A stretch of DNA of 64,000 bases, taken from positions 146,735 to 210,734 of the forward strand of contig SCFE01000105.1 in assembly GCA_004352715.1 (NCBI GenBank). The letters are read 5' to 3'. The notes under the pieces were generated by a model that had not been told where the DNA came from, searched no databases, and was given only the letters and a program-made list of their open reading frames with translations. Below are positions 43,901-58,395 of the stretch, piece after piece. The DNA is from Hofstenia miamia. Its lineage: Eukaryota > Xenacoelomorpha > Acoela. Each line of letters starts with the position of its first letter. Position 1 is the first letter of the stretch. Position numbers and translations under genes: made by a program.

Positions 43901-44048
43901 AGAAATAGTGTTAAGCTTATTATTTTGAGTAATATTTTTAACCTAATTTGACGAAAATGTATAGAACTGCGTTCTATCAATACTTATTTTAGTTCGTTCA
44001 ATTTGAAGTGTTTTCTTAAACTTTTTGTAAAAAACCTTTTTGATTCAA

Positions 44049-44107
<59 letters not shown>
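44049..44107. repeat. (TAA)n microsatellite
   Basis: About 20 uninterrupted units. Unlike the tract at 22.17 kb, no retrotransposon is attached. Confidence 0.97.
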
Positions 44108-44109
<2 letters not shown>

Positions 44110-47100
44110 CATAATGAGCCAAGTAAAATAAAAAGCTGTTTTATTAGAATGTGAACTTTCATGAAATGCGTAACCTCAACATTTATTGCCAAAATAGTCG
44201 GTTAAAATAATTATTAAAAGCCCCAAATCACTTATAGCCAAAAATTCATATTATATTATGGTTATATTTCAGAAATAAAGTTATATTGGCTTTATTTACA
44301 AAAAATAATGTGTTACAGCATTTTCCAACTAACTTATTTCATTCGAAAATCCTTAAAGCACCTGTAAGTTTTTCGTACTGTCAGCTGTTTAGTAGAGTGC
44401 ATTCATTTCTAATAGTTTCCAAAAATTGTTTTTCTATATCAAAAGTTTTGCAATAATTTAATACTTTTATATACCCATAGAAGACATATTTCGATGTACT
44501 TAGATGATATTTTAGAAGCAATTATATCTCCACAGTATAATATCTTTAATATTTTTTAAGGAAATCCAATCAAACAAAATATTTCTAGTAATCAGTTTTC
44601 TGGACACATGATCACTTGCCTGATTCCTTGTTTCTAGAGCATTATATGAATGCCCTTGAATTATTACAGTTGCCTTAGTGAATTCAACTTTATAAATTGT
44701 GAATTTACAGTCGGGTTTTTTATTTATAGTAATAAATAATAAAGCAATTGATTTTGGATACATTAATACTGAAACTTATTTATTCAGGCTTTTGCAATAT
44801 TTACACAAAAATGCGATTATATAAACAATGCGTTCTTCCAAATATAACGTTTTCTTTTATGGAACAAATATGGACTTTTAAAATCGAATTCAACTATTAA
44901 TTTACTTTGAAGCCAGATGCGGTTTTTGCAAAAATTTTCACATTTGCTCTTTACTGGTATCTTAAGACAATTGTTAAAGTGCCGAAATTTTAGAACTTCG
45001 ATGACTGAAATAAATAAGTACAACCTTGGAAGATTGTAATTATTTTTTGAATTTTTATCTAAATTAATGTATTATAGTCTATGCTTAAAAAAAGACCAAA
45101 ATTTTATTTGTAGTTAAAATAGTTCATGTTATAAAGAACAATATTTTGTTCTTCTAAAGTTAATTAATTGTGACTTGTGGATTAATGAAGAAAAATTCAA
45201 GCCATTCAAGAAAAATCGCCATTCATCAATGGCAACATATGCATATTGTACTACCTTTAATTCTGAAACATAGATTAAAATTTAAGTCCTCAACACAAAA
45301 TAAAATTCATCAACATTTGATTGAATATGTCTGAAAATACTCGAATACTCTATTTGTTAATGCATAAAGGGGTAAATAATCATTAATTTTTTAATGATTG
45401 CTTAGTATCCTGAAGTATTTACAAAATTTTCATTAAATAAACAAATTGTATGTCTATTGTTATTTAGCAATTAGTACATGTAATGAATTAAATTTTTTGA
45501 ATTCCTATATGGCAGTTAATTTATATCAAAATTAAAAAATTTAAAAATTTTTAAATTTTCCGATTAGATGCATATGTGGTAGTGAAACTATTAAAATGAG
45601 GAAATCTTTGGCTTTACATAGATTAGTGAAATTAATTAATTGTGAAAATCTACAGAAGTGTCTGATATCGTCTCCAGGGGGCGAAGTTGAACCTACTTTA
45701 ACCCCAAAGCCTACGGCCCTGAACACAAATAGTATTAAAATATACTATGATTTGGAATATTTTTTGAAATACTAGCCACACCGAATTAGGATGTGGTGTA
45801 TATTTTTATTCTTCATTTTTTTAAATCAAGGATTATGGTTGATCAGTGCCTGCTAAAAACAAATTTTAAGCAAGCTAATTTGTGATTATTCAATTCCCCG
45901 CATGACTTGAAAGCATTTCCCTTTCTATCTGGATAATTTGCATTGACGGTAATGAAGTCAACCATCCACTTCGATTTTGAATTAATTTACAAACTACATT
46001 AATGCGAAAAGCGTAAACACCAGTAAAGTAAAATCTACCTTTCCTAACTTACTTCGAAATTCTAAAATTTCTTTGCATTAATTACAACATTTGTTTGCTA
46101 TCTTCCATATATTGATTAGAGTTTCTTCTATTTATCGAAATGCCACTTTATCACACCTCACAATATGAACTTCCTTTCGGGTGTAAAACGCAAAGTTGTT
46201 ATCACATCATTTTTGCAAATGCTTCTCACTTACAATTGGAAATATTGATTAAGGCATAGAATATTAACTTCCATATTTTATTTTCAAGACAAAATTTTAA
46301 TACAAAGATAGTTTTTGAGCAGACAACATCAATTATTAAGAGACAGAATATCCCTTGACGCAATGCAAAATGGAAAAGTAAAAATTTATAGAAATTTCAC
46401 TTAGCACCAGCATGCCAAGTTGGAGCACAAAAAAATTAGGTGAACTATGCGTCCCCATTCAAAATAATTTACGAAAAAATAGGGGCATGCTCTTTCTCAT
46501 CGTCAATGTATATTCTGATACTTCTAGGAAGACAGTTACAGGAATGAATAACGAGGACTTTTATTAAAAGATGAAAGCTTTGAAATCAAATTTTTATAAA
46601 ATTGGAATTACATTACCTACAGTCTAGAAAAAATTTACTGTTGTGACTGGTATTAAACAACAAATATTTGTTAGAATTTTGTTTATCTTAACATTTATTT
46701 CATGTTGCTGTTATCATGAAAACTTGGATAGATTAGTATATGTAGAGAGGGGTATTCTAGCAAGCATTCATGATAATGAAGCATAATTCAGTAGTGACCA
46801 CTAGATAATTTCAAATAAATTTGATTTATTGGTCGCATGTTACATGAGACTGAGACCTGAAACAAAATATTTCAGTGCAACTGGGACTAACGTGCGACCT
46901 GCACCAAGGATGACGGTGCGGAGAGACGCCGGATTTCATACTTACCTCATATTTTTGCCATTTTTGGTAGAAATAGAAATTCTCCTGTGGGACCAATGCG
47001 ACAATGGGACGAAAAAATTTCATGAGACGGAGCTAAAATCAAAGGAAGTAAATGGGACTGGAACCAATAATATTCTGATCTCCTAGAACCCTAAAGTTGC

Positions 47101-50100
47101 GGATTATTGAACATAAGATGAGCTTTCTTATAAATATAAAATGACTAAACCACCAAATATGCGTCAATTGTGAGAAAGAAATTGGGACAAATTTGATGAA
47201 GACCTTGTAGGAGATAGTACAAATAATGTGAATGCAATAGAACTTTCTTTGAATTTCTGAATTTTATTTCTCATCAAATGGACAAGAATTTGATAGCAAT
47301 CAAAGGAATATTGACACAATTATATCAATACGTCTCATCTGCTCTACAAAAATAGTCGTCAACTTGGGTATTCAATATTTCAGGGAATTATCCGTGCAAT
47401 GTTAGATATTTTAGTATATGAGTTGAAATGAATTTGAAATGAAATCCTGAAATAATTCTCTGAAAATGATTCTAACTTTTCAAGATTATTCTAAGTTTGT
47501 TCTTGTAATTCCAAATAGTCATCATTCAGAGGAATTGAGAAAAGCTTCAAGTTCATGATGCATTTCAAAAAAGTAAATTTTCCTTAAAGTTAGCACATAT
47601 TAAGTTTATCTAGGATATTTAGTCTGAAGATCTTCCTGAAAAACAAAATGTCCATTTTTATGTTGGTATATTTTGCACGCTATGGCTGTGGCAGTTTCAA
47701 GAAGTGTGAGTTCTTAACTCAAGTGTTCAAGAAATGGGGGATAGGTAAGCAAAATAGTTTTAGATAAGACATCTATTCTCCAAGAATCGCATAGCAATAG
47801 ATTTACTTTAGCTTTGAAATTGATTGATAATGATTTTGAGGGATTCCAAATTATGAAATCAATTACGTTTTCATTAAAATTATTGAAGAACCATTTGCCT
47901 TTATACGGAAGATCCTTAGGTTATTTAAAGAAAAGTTTTGATTTGAATATCTTCAATTTTGTTGATGCTGTTTTTGTCAGTATCTGCTTAGTGCATACGA
48001 GCTTTTCAAGATTATGAAAGATGGGAAAATTATTGTATTTGGGATTTATTAACTTATATTACTCATACAATGTAGGCTATATAGTAAATCGAAGGAGCAA
48101 TTCTGGTAGCCAAGAAGTACACAAGACAAAGTTATAACACCTTTGGAAAAATGATATAGGCTATCACACAGAAGTTCAAGTAATTTTGAAGTACAAAGAT
48201 GTCAACATAGAGTAATTTTGAAATATCCTGAGGCATTCAAGTCGTAAATAATATGGCTCAGTGCAATAATCATTTGTGTAGTGAAAACATGTGTTTCTAT
48301 GATTTTCACGATTTATCAGGTTTTCCTTAACCTATTACACTATAGTTCTAGAAAATGAAAAGGTTTATTAATATAAATTTATCTTACAACTATGAAGTTG
48401 TATTAAGAACCTAAAACGCGCTTATGCATGCTACTTCATATACACAGATCACGCAGCTTAAATCACATAATAATTATGGTGGGGTGCAAATGCTCCCCAA
48501 GCTTTCATAACGTATCTTTTTACTATCGTCACCAACAATTAGAATGAAAAATGTTTTCCAACATTTGGTTCAAGACATTTGACTTAGTATTTTTGGAAAT
48601 TGATTGTGATAGGCTTGAAAAAACTACGTTTAACATAGTCATCATGATGGATTTTGTATATTTTATTTAGCAAGCAATTGTAAATCAGTCTACATTTTCG
48701 AATAAAACTCAAATTCAGAAAATTTCAAAGATATTTATTTTACTGTATTTAATTCGAAAATTCGTTGTAAGTGTATCGTGGCGGCATTAACGTTGAATTA
48801 TTCCTAATAATGGAAGATTTTCCCTGAAGGTGAGCAAAATACTGAGGCGAATACTATAAAAAATGTAACTTTGCAGAGGTTGCGGTTTGTTTTATACTTT
48901 TGTTGCTCATATGATTTAGCACTATTCACTCTTTGACTTAAAAATAATTCAGTGTTAAAACTTATTTGGTATATTTCCTAGTTATATATTCTATAAATGC
49001 TACAAGCCTAATTCCCTTAGGAACTCGAGCCAAAAATATTTTTTACGAGAAGACTGCAATTCAATCATATTTTAGAATTAATATCAAACATAAATTTATT
49101 GTTTATTAGTCAAATAGCAATACTTTCTTGGTTTAATTACAACATTTGAATTACATGCAATACATAAGCGTTTTTGATGTAGGATGAACAATATACGGAG
49201 ATTACTAGAATGTTGCGAAATATTTTTAGTGCTTTCAATTCAATGACTTCAAAGACATTCGATTATTTTTAATAAAATTTCATGTCGATAAATAGTCTAG
49301 AAACATTGATTGTTTTTTAATTAACGCAAAACAAATTGTTTAAGTTTGGCGGTAGAATATACAATGTACTGTACTGATTTTCCAAAATAGCAACTGCACC
49401 GCTCCCTCAAAAATAGAAACTATTACCAAAAAGTTATTCCTAAAACTAAAATGTCTCGGAAAATAGAAAAATCAGAGTTTCATAAATTAAAACTATTGTA
49501 TTATACATTGACTACATGGTTATCACTATCGTAAGTATCAAAGACTATAAGGGACTGGATTTTAATGAATGAAATGATTTCTTAAGCATTCTAATTCTGA
49601 ACAGTATCAACTAACAGTGCCTTTCTTATTACTTTATTGTAAATTTCTTTCCCATAAATTTTTTAATTTATGACTTAATTCTTTTACAAACTTTGAAAAA
49701 AATTTTTGTTTGTTCCATTTATGCATTCCCAGATAGCAACAATATATTTTTACAAAAATTTTTAATAAATAATTAGTTCTATTTTTAAAAACTTAGAATC
49801 TTAGTTTCTTTAGTAATCCTCTTTTTTTGAATTGTATTTTGTTATATACAGAAGAGTGCTTAGAGGGGGGAGCGGGACGCTGCCGCCTTTCTTTGGAATT
49901 TGAAGGAACTACAAATGAACAACATAAGAAATTATAAAAACATTACTAATTTATAGAAACAGTAATTATATATTGCTGCAATGATTTTTTTAATTAAGTG
50001 AAACCACAATCTTACTTTACACATATTTTCAATTTCCAGCCACGCCCTTGTCTGCTTGCGTAGTTGACTGAAAATATTACAAACACACTTTGACATATGT

Positions 50101-51767
50101 TACTTACCTTCCGCAAATATTTATAATACTTAGTTGAATGCAGAACATTTATAATGAGGTCAGGCAAATTTTTTATCAATACTATTTTTAATAGCTTCTA
50201 AAATTTTTACGGAAATTGAGCTAAATTTGCGAATTTTTATTAACAGCAACGGTAGGTGCAGCAAATTACCAATCACACCAATGCTGTCTTTAATTGCACA
50301 ATATTCAAATGTACGGAGCTACAAGGGAGCAATGAGTTTAAGACAAAATAGTACATATTTCATACTAGAGATAAAATTGTATACGTTTATGCATTATAGA
50401 CATTCTGAAGATATTGAACAAATAATTCAAATATTTCCAGTTATCAATTTTGTTTAGAATGCGATTTATAATGATTTGAATTATTAAAGCTACTCTTACA
50501 AGCTATAGCTAGGTCATTGTTAAGCTCCTCTCCAGGTACTAACAAAATTAATGAAAACATTTCTTCAAAAATACATCTGAATTGACCTATAAAAACAAGC
50601 TTCTGCCATCTTTGAAAAGCATTGTTCACATTTGGAAATTGACATCAACTTTGAAGCTCGGCTTGCACCTGTCTAGTTTAGTCATGGAATAGCCTAGCCC
50701 ATATGTAAACTTACTAAGGCACATTTTAAGCCTAGACAATTCATTTTAAATTCCAAAATATAATTACAAAAACTAAGTCATCAAACATTATATGTACCAC
50801 GCTAGATATGTGTTTTTAAATTTCTAAAGCAACTGAGTAATTACAAAAGGAATACATAATGTCTACAAAATAAACAATAGAAGTAAACTTAATTTAACCT
50901 TAAAAGCTGTCCTTTTCAATTCAATTATGGTTGACAGCGCAAGTGGTATTCCATGAAGAGATCAGCTGAGCATTATAATGGTAGATTACACCAGTTTTAC
51001 AATAGAAGGGCCATTTATAGGATTCCTTGCAATCCCTAAGTATGCTTAGGGGACAAGGTCATGATGATATCAACGTAATGTCCAGTGTTTATGGTGTACT
51101 TCAAAGACTAGCTTCACTCGAATTAATTGATCCAACTCCTTTTAGTTCACTGTGCTTCTCATAATAATTAGTAATGCACCAAATTCAATATTGAAGCAGA
51201 CATCTTCAATGATATAAAGGATTTATAATTTTTCATTTACTCCAGTTTGAGACGTTGGGAACGACCAGGTACACAAGAGTCAGGCCAAGGAAATTGTGTC
51301 ATACTCGGCGTGAATCGCGGCTCGATTCCACCGCCCTAAAATACTAAATATAAAGACATTATACCTCTGCCTACAGATATTGAGCTTCTTCAGAAGTTTC
51401 CAAAAAAAGCTCTATTACGACATTACTCAAATATAAGATATTTTGTCTTGATTGCGTCATTATGATTGTTTTGTGGGAAAAATTTCGACTGCGTGTTTTC
51501 CAAAGTCAGTCAACATCTCTATCTTTGCAGTGCTCATTTCAGTGGCGATGAGGGAACTTAATTATATACGTGGTAACAGAAACTGCATCTTGTTTACTTC
51601 AAGAGCTCTTATAGGATCATGGGGACCAGATTGGTCACTTGAATTGCTTTAGAGAAGAGGTAGACAGCCAGTAGATAAACTCTCTAGTGGTTCCAGCAAT
51701 ATCGAATGTGAACTTCGTCTGTAAAATAAATGTATTTTTTGAAAAATAGACACTGTCGTTTTGCAAT

Positions 51768-52187
51768 TTGGAGAGCGCTCTGCTGGAAGAGAAAATATTA
51801 TTAAGAACTTTCGTTTTCTTTTCTCCAAAGCATAAGCTACGTTGTCCCTTGAAGAAACAAAAATTGCAACAACCAATTTCTTGTCAAAGTACAAGAACTA
51901 CATGTCAGAAGATTTTATCAGAGTTTGGTTCTAAGTTTGGTGAGTTTGATATCATTGCTAATATTTTACAGTTCTTAATCGATATAGGATTACTTAGTTC
52001 TTTTCCTGAAACTGTGTTTGCATCTGCATGTCTGTTGTTCTTGACCAATCTTGTCATGGTAGCATTCACCCAGGAGAGACTGAATATTCTAGCCATAATA
52101 TCTAAATGTGATATTGAAAACATTTTGTTAAACTTGCAAATGCTAAAGCAAACGGAAAACATTCAATACATAAAATGCTTTGTGTAA
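51768..52187 (+). pseudogene. C-terminal fragment of a hAT-type transposase
   Basis: The 139-codon frame has FGEFDIIANILQFLIDIGLL followed by FPETVFASACLLFLTN and FTQERLNILAIISKCDIENI. The last block matches the hAT C-terminal dimerisation region of the DUF4371/ZMYM1-like group, which normally reads like S-x-x-S-Q-E-R-L-x-x-L-A-x-L-S-I-E. The usual S-A-E-R-S-F-S motif is eroded to FASACLLF. No upstream transposase core was found, so this is a fragment, of a different hAT type from the copy at 23.5-26.6 kb. Confidence 0.6.
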
Positions 52188-52523
52188 ACCTATGAAGACA
52201 TAAAATTATATTGTTGTATGCAAATTTAATTTCAATTTAATATCTAAAAAATATACACAAAATATAAAATATTAAGGAAATGTAATAATATAAATTTTGT
52301 TATTCAAAGTTATTTTATTCAAATAATTCTTAAGCAAAAATAGTTTGTAGTTTGCATTGATTCTAACTGTAATTGTATCNCTTAAGAAGTATGTGTTGAA
52401 AGTTTATGTTCTTGTGGTTTTTGAATAAATGCGCCCTTTATAAGTGTTTCAGATAAGTTAAGCATAAAATAATATCACAAGATTTGTAGATCTTTGTTTT
52501 GTCTTATATAACTTTTTGCATAA

Positions 52524-52918
52524 TACAGCGTCAATGTACTCTTTTGAGTACACATATATTTTAACTTATTAGACTGCCACATGTTAGCAATTGAACATAG
52601 AAAGTTTATATATGTTTAATACAATGCCAATCACATTATATTTACATAGGTATTTCTATATACTTGCAATATTAATGCTTGAAATTAATAATATCTTGAT
52701 TGTTTGTCTTGAACATTTTGACATGACTTTTGTGCAATCAAAATTTTCTATAGAAAATGCTTAACATGTTGTAGCAAAGAATGCACTAAAATAGAATAAC
52801 ATACGTTTACTAAATTTAGTGGTAAAACTTATTGCGTACCAATACAATGATTTCTATTTATGTGATTAGCTATTTATCTTGTGTACTCAAAAGAGTACAC
52901 TGCCGGCGACGAGGTTAA
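52524..52918. mobile_element. Second piggyBac-like MITE, left tip eroded
   Basis: The right end, reverse-complemented, reads TTAACCTCGTCGCCGGCAGT and then GTACTCTTTTGAGTACAC. The left end has CAGCGTCAATGTACTC leading into the same GTACTCTTTTGAGTACAC word (52,536-52,553), but its TTAACCTCGT tip is lost. The TTAACCTCGTC start and the GTAC...GTAC palindrome next to the tip relate it to the MITE at 27.76-28.56 kb. TTAA is at 52,915-52,918. No coding capacity. Confidence 0.65.
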
Positions 52919-55900
52919 GTAAACGTGCACTACTATTAAAATATGTTTTATTGAAATAAATTTCAATCAGTTTTAAAAAATTGTTGTCAAATTGGTATGA
53001 AACATGAAGAGTATATGTTGATGAATGCAGTTTTGATAGAAAAGAAATATAGTCTTGTATAGGTATAATTTCTATTCGTGCCATTGGTAAAAAGTGAACA
53101 GACTGCGTGTTTCAACAGTTAGGTCTGTCAAAAAATACATATTGATGTATACAACTTGTCATATTCCAAAGTAAGCTTTTTCAGATTTTTTCAGCAGTCC
53201 TATTTATTTAAACAATAAAACAACTGTATTAAACTCTGTTTATCTTGTACAATGTTTCAATGAGCATTAAGTTTAAAAGTTTATATGGGGCGCAAAACCA
53301 CAACCTTCTTGACATGATATTTCTCAAGTTACTGCTACTGCTCATGCTAAAATTTCCTTATACGGCTGGCAAGTGGACCTCGCAATAACTAGAAATATAT
53401 TTTCCCGGCATTTCAGAATTATCAAGGTACATTATTCAGTATCTTAAATTAGTTAGAAAATTTACTAGATTATGGTAAATAGTCTAAGCAACCTGTTGAA
53501 TGTAACACAAATAAATAAATAAATTCAAAGAAATTAGTGAATGATTATAGCGCAATTGATAAGTACTTAGCCTTATTTGCCACACAAGGGGGTTTTATAC
53601 AGCCCACTAATAAAAATTTATTTACTAGTTAATTTTTTTAAATGAAAATTTTTGCTTTATAAAGCAATTTTTCATCTACAAAATGAGGGCATTGGATATG
53701 TGGCAAGAAGGAAAATATGGCATTTTTTAAGTTTTGAATTTTTTTATTTGAATAAATTTTATGATGCTTTCTGATTTAAAAAAATCTGCTTAATTTTTTA
53801 TAGGAGGTCTTTTACTTTACAATAAACATAAAATGCCGCAATAGCGTACAAAAACAGTAGTTTCATCTAAAAACACAATATAACATAAGAATTTTTTAAT
53901 ATTTTTGACAAAAATCTTATAGCAAAAGAACGGGAGGATGAAATTACTTCAAGTTTTGTAGAATACTTCTGATACTATAACAGTAAAAGTCACCAAACCT
54001 TAAACATATCGAGGTTTTCAAAAAGGTAAAATTTATAAAGTATATATTTGGCGGAATCAACCCACTTTGTGACTAATAAGGCTAACGTTACATCTATTTT
54101 TTTTGAAAAATGTTTAGGCATAGAAAAAACGAGTAGCCAAAGCTCGTTGCACATCTAATATCTTCCTCTAACGGATTTGTTTCGATTTCACTAAGTGAAT
54201 GTAAACTAAGTCATTTCCTTAAATATAAATTTTGAAAGATTTTAAATTTTGTTGGAAAATTATATACTTTGAGTTTTGTTTCTCAAATTCCAATGAAGAA
54301 ACTCAAACGCAATTTTTAGTTTCCAAGGACTCAACCAAGCAATGGAAGTGCTATTTTAAGAAACAAAAATTAATAATAGTGGCTATTAGAATGATGTCAG
54401 TTTTAAAATACGTAAAAAATGCATGGTCTGTCACTATACATAGTTTAAAAAAAGGAAATACATATACTTAAGTTTGAGAAATGGTCGAAAGTATTGTGAT
54501 CAAAATAATGTCAATTATATATAAAAAATATATATATATATATATATATAATCTAAATGCAATATTTGCTATGCTAATAGACAATGGGATAATTCAAATA
54601 GAGAGCGGCTCACAAATTAATACTAAAGGGGGCCCACAAAGTTTTGCTAAGCCCCTGACTAATATTCAATGTAATTGACAACAAAAGGTTAAGCAAAATT
54701 GATTAAAGCTCATGTGTCAACCTGACAAATTCAGATTTAAAATTCCTGTCAATGATTATGTATTACCGCTTGGAGAAAGACAAATAATCGAACCTACCAG
54801 CCATACAAATGATCACAGATTCTCTTAAATTCAATGCTCCCAAACAACATCAAATAGACAGGGGAGTGGTTAATTATTTGCTTTAATCACTAGAACATTG
54901 TTCAAAATCCATGTTAAAGCCCTTATAGTTATACTAATCAGCAATAAATATACACAAATTATATATTGATATTCACTGTAATCTTCAAAACCTGAACGTA
55001 ATATAAAACTCTCCTCAAATGAGTTAAATAGGGTAATGGTTTTAGGTATGGTTCCTAAAGTTTAGAGCTCATGCAAAATTGGATTTTCTAAGCCAAATGC
55101 AATGAAACTTTGAAAAACAAATTAAAAGTTTAATAAATTTAGGAACATTTTGCTTATGAAATTCCCCTTAGCATAGTTTAAGGAGAAATCCTTATATATT
55201 TTCTGTTTATGATTTATTGATATTGATTTCGCTTAGGCCTTCTACACAAATAGGTTATTGCCCTACTCTTGGAATTAAATTCAATTTATATCAATGTTTC
55301 TCTCATATTACAATTCTTGAATATCTTAAAAACTTAAAATTTAGGCTAAAATGTCATTGAAAGGCCTTTCAAAAATCCTATGTACACATTTTTAGCTTTT
55401 CGTCATGAAAATTTAAGGTTTGTATTTAGACACTCATATCCCAGACGCTTATCAAAACCATTTTCTGGATATAATTTTTTCATTGACTCATTATTTTATC
55501 TTCAATGCTGATTTCCAACCAAGCGATTATTACTTTAAATTTTGACAAGGAGAAATATTGACAAAAGTTATCATTCGCTTAAAGTTAGAATTAAGATCCC
55601 CTAATTTAAATTAAATCGGATCTAATTTTAGACTCTCTATCCAAAACAGACTTTGCTACCAATAAATAAATGCATTAGAATTTAACAAATTGGTTTATAG
55701 TCTGCCGAATTCAATTCAACTGCTCCGTGCTCTTTATTAGTATTCAGTGCAGGAAAATTTCAATAACTTTTGACACACTTGTAGAAGCGCTTTCGACAAT
55801 TGAAGGGTGTGAAATCTTTTGATGGCAACCATTTACGGCTTTGCACAACGTATTTTTTCCTCGTGTATATATATTTATATTTACATTCTAATAAGTCGTA

Positions 55901-56720
55901 ATCTATTGTCAACATGTTTTGGAAAACATTGTTATAGATGTTTTCCATCTTTCCTCCATTAGAATGAATGGAATACCCGTAAATTTCTCATTTTCAAGAG
56001 GGAACTTGTTTTGAATGTAGAAGTAATATAAATAGGTTGATTGAAATGTAAACAAATTGCAGTGTTTTGCAAAACCATTCACTTTTTCAGAAGTTCTTGT
56101 ACTCGTTAAATTTCACCATGTTGTTAAGCAAATTCTTTTGGACTTTCCAATAGATAGTAATGTATATATAGGAGACGGGATATTTCACACTAAAGAGCAA
56201 TTAGCTTAACTAGCATATCGATCATTACCTTTGAGCATTAAACACTTTTACAAAATAGTTTCAATAAAAATGTTAAGTTGAAAAAAATGGTACTTAAACT
56301 ACAAGGAGATTCTTCTCAAAGCAAATTTATTTTTTATGATTTGTACACAATTAAGAACATTTGAATGACTATATTGATTAATTTGGGCCTAAGAAATAAA
56401 TGTTTTTGCTCCCTAGTGGAATTGAAAGAGATATTTCTTTAAAATATGTACTGAAATTTTATGTACAATCTAATAGATTCAAGATGTCGTTTTCAAATTA
56501 GACTATTATTATTAACTAAAAAGGAATATTGATAGAGGTGCTTTTTATATAATTAAAACCATGATGAATTACACCTAGCATTAGAAAGTTAAATAAATTT
56601 ATAGTTTTGAGTATATCGCAACAGACATGTGAAATGATAACTTTTCAAGAGGGTTTCCTATTGCCTGTCACTGCAATGTTATTTCATTGAACTACATTTA
56701 AAGTATCATATATATATATG

Positions 56721-56775
<55 letters not shown>

Positions 56776-57926
56776 ATGACTATATCGTTTATATTTATTT
56801 TATATGTATAGATTCATAATAGTTGACTCTGGAAATTGGTGGAATCTCAACTTATTAATGAATTTTTTTCAAAATTTTCTAAAGCCTATGTGTATTATTA
56901 AAAAATTGTTAAAACTCTAAACACTGCTCTCAAATGAAACAAATAGCAAATGTCTATGAAAATAATCTTTAAATTCTCTTAATTTGAAGTCTGAGAAAAA
57001 TGTTTGATTACATATCAAATAAAAGTTTAATTCACAATAAAATAACTAAAATAGTTGAAAATGTAATACTATGTCTTGAAAAATTGTATTATATATGGCG
57101 TTCAGAAACTCATGATCATCACTGTACATTTATTGCTGCGAAAAATCCAGAATCTTAAGGAAAACTTGAGATAAGTTTTAATTCAATAAAATATGTTGCA
57201 TCGTGCGCTTTCTAGTAATGAAGTATTTTTCTCAGATAAATGCCTTAGCGTATAATGAACCATATGTTCAAGAGTATGGAATTCACTTATTTAAGTGATG
57301 TAGTAAATTATGATGCAACTGATGTATTTTACCATTTCTCTCAACTCTTCACTAAGATATATATTAGCAAGAGTGAAAACCTGTATGAATGTTTCTTATA
57401 TTATCAGTATCTATGTAGAGAAACATAATCTTAAAGATATAAATTCTATGTCAGTTGACAAAGTTTGCTTCATTGTTCCAATAATCAATCATACGTTTGC
57501 CAAATTTAGCATTATATTTTGGAAAAGTTTAAAATCTCCCATTAAAGTAGCGATTCATTAGTATAGCAAGGCGAGTAATTCATTGGCAAAGCACTTAACC
57601 AAGTTTCGAAATGAAAAAATATTATTGAAAGAGAAGTCTAATAAATTTAGGTGTTTGGAAATGATTTGTTCAGCTGCTTTTACAGGGATTACACTAAGCT
57701 AAATTTAATATGATATAGCTAAGTTCCTTCTTTACAATTTCGAATTTTATTTACAATGTCATTGGACGTGGCAATAAAAGAGTATTTTATTGAAAAAGAA
57801 ATATCCAGGTCTATAAAACAACGGAATCAAATTCTAAATGTTGCTTGATATTTGAAGCAGTGGAAAAGGGTTTTTCCTCAATAAGTTTCTAGTTAGTTTA
57901 TAATATGAATAAAATTACTAAAGCAT
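52919..57926. other. AT-rich stretch without recognised gene
   Basis: It includes (TA)n at 54,527-54,550 and a long one at 56,708-56,773. Short open frames have no recognisable domain. A GC-richer patch at 54,600-54,660 contains GGGGGCCCACAAAG and GCTAAGCCCCTGACT, perhaps a transposon end. Confidence 0.45.
56708..56773. repeat. (TA)n microsatellite with TGTA interruptions
   Basis: About 66 bp of alternating T/A with GTATG interruptions near its start. Confidence 0.97.
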
Positions 57927-57930
57927 CCCT

Positions 57931-58395
57931 TAAGGTGTGTTCAGACTATCGATTTTATCATCAGTCAATTTATCAGTTGATAAAAATCGATAGTTTGAAC
58001 ACGTCTTCTGCTTTTTATCAGCTGATAGCAGTCGTTAAAGTTCCAGCAGATTTTTTCACAAAATGACTGGATTAAGGCTATCGGATAATTTATCATTGAT
58101 AAAATGATATTAAAACTCTAGTCTGATTGTTACTTGATGTTAATTGCCTACTTCAAGTAGCCAACAGACTCGGAAAACTTTATTTCTGAAGTTAAAATAT
58201 TTCAACTTGAACTTGAAATCTTTTGCTGTTCACAGATGTTATTTCCCAGCGCTGTCAATCAAAATATAATTGCGTTTTAGTAAATAGATCTCAAGCCATC
58301 TGCCATCTGTCAAACAATCGTTAATCTGAAGACTATTTCAACTCCGGTTTTTCAAACAAAAAAATCTACTGATAAAATCCATAGTTGTAGGCCAA
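57931..58395. mobile_element. Possible MITE with terminal hairpin
   Basis: Near-perfect arms at 57,937-57,960 and 57,978-58,002 (GTGTTCAGACTATCGATTTT versus its reverse complement, one substitution and one extra T) form a hairpin. A weaker inverted match, CTGATAAAATCCATAGTTGT, lies near 58,370 and could be the far terminus. ATCAGCTGAT and TTATCA words recur between. No target duplication is clear, so the outer limits are provisional. Confidence 0.4.

Larger units (their letters stand above)
40440..51767. other. Long non-coding stretch, possible intron of the exon at 40.1 kb
   Basis: AT-rich, no RT or transposase seen. It holds (TA)n at 40,878-40,928 and (TAA)n at 44,049-44,107. Scattered open frames of 60-100 codons (for example 42,545-42,763, 46,829-47,086 and 47,814-48,017) lack domains and splice context. 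If the 40.1-kb exon is real, this could be its first intron. Confidence 0.4.

Noticed and set aside
45541-45726. 61-codon minus-strand frame in a slightly GC-richer patch
   Set aside because: No recognisable motif or splice context.
46826-47086. Overlapping open frames on both strands with GC-richer content
   Set aside because: No domain, no convincing splice sites. Repeated GGGAC and ATGAGAC words suggest a small repeat rather than a gene.
51240-51345. tRNA or SINE suggested by a B-box-like GGCTCGATTCCACC
   Set aside because: No A box at the right distance and no acceptor stem pairing; treated as chance.
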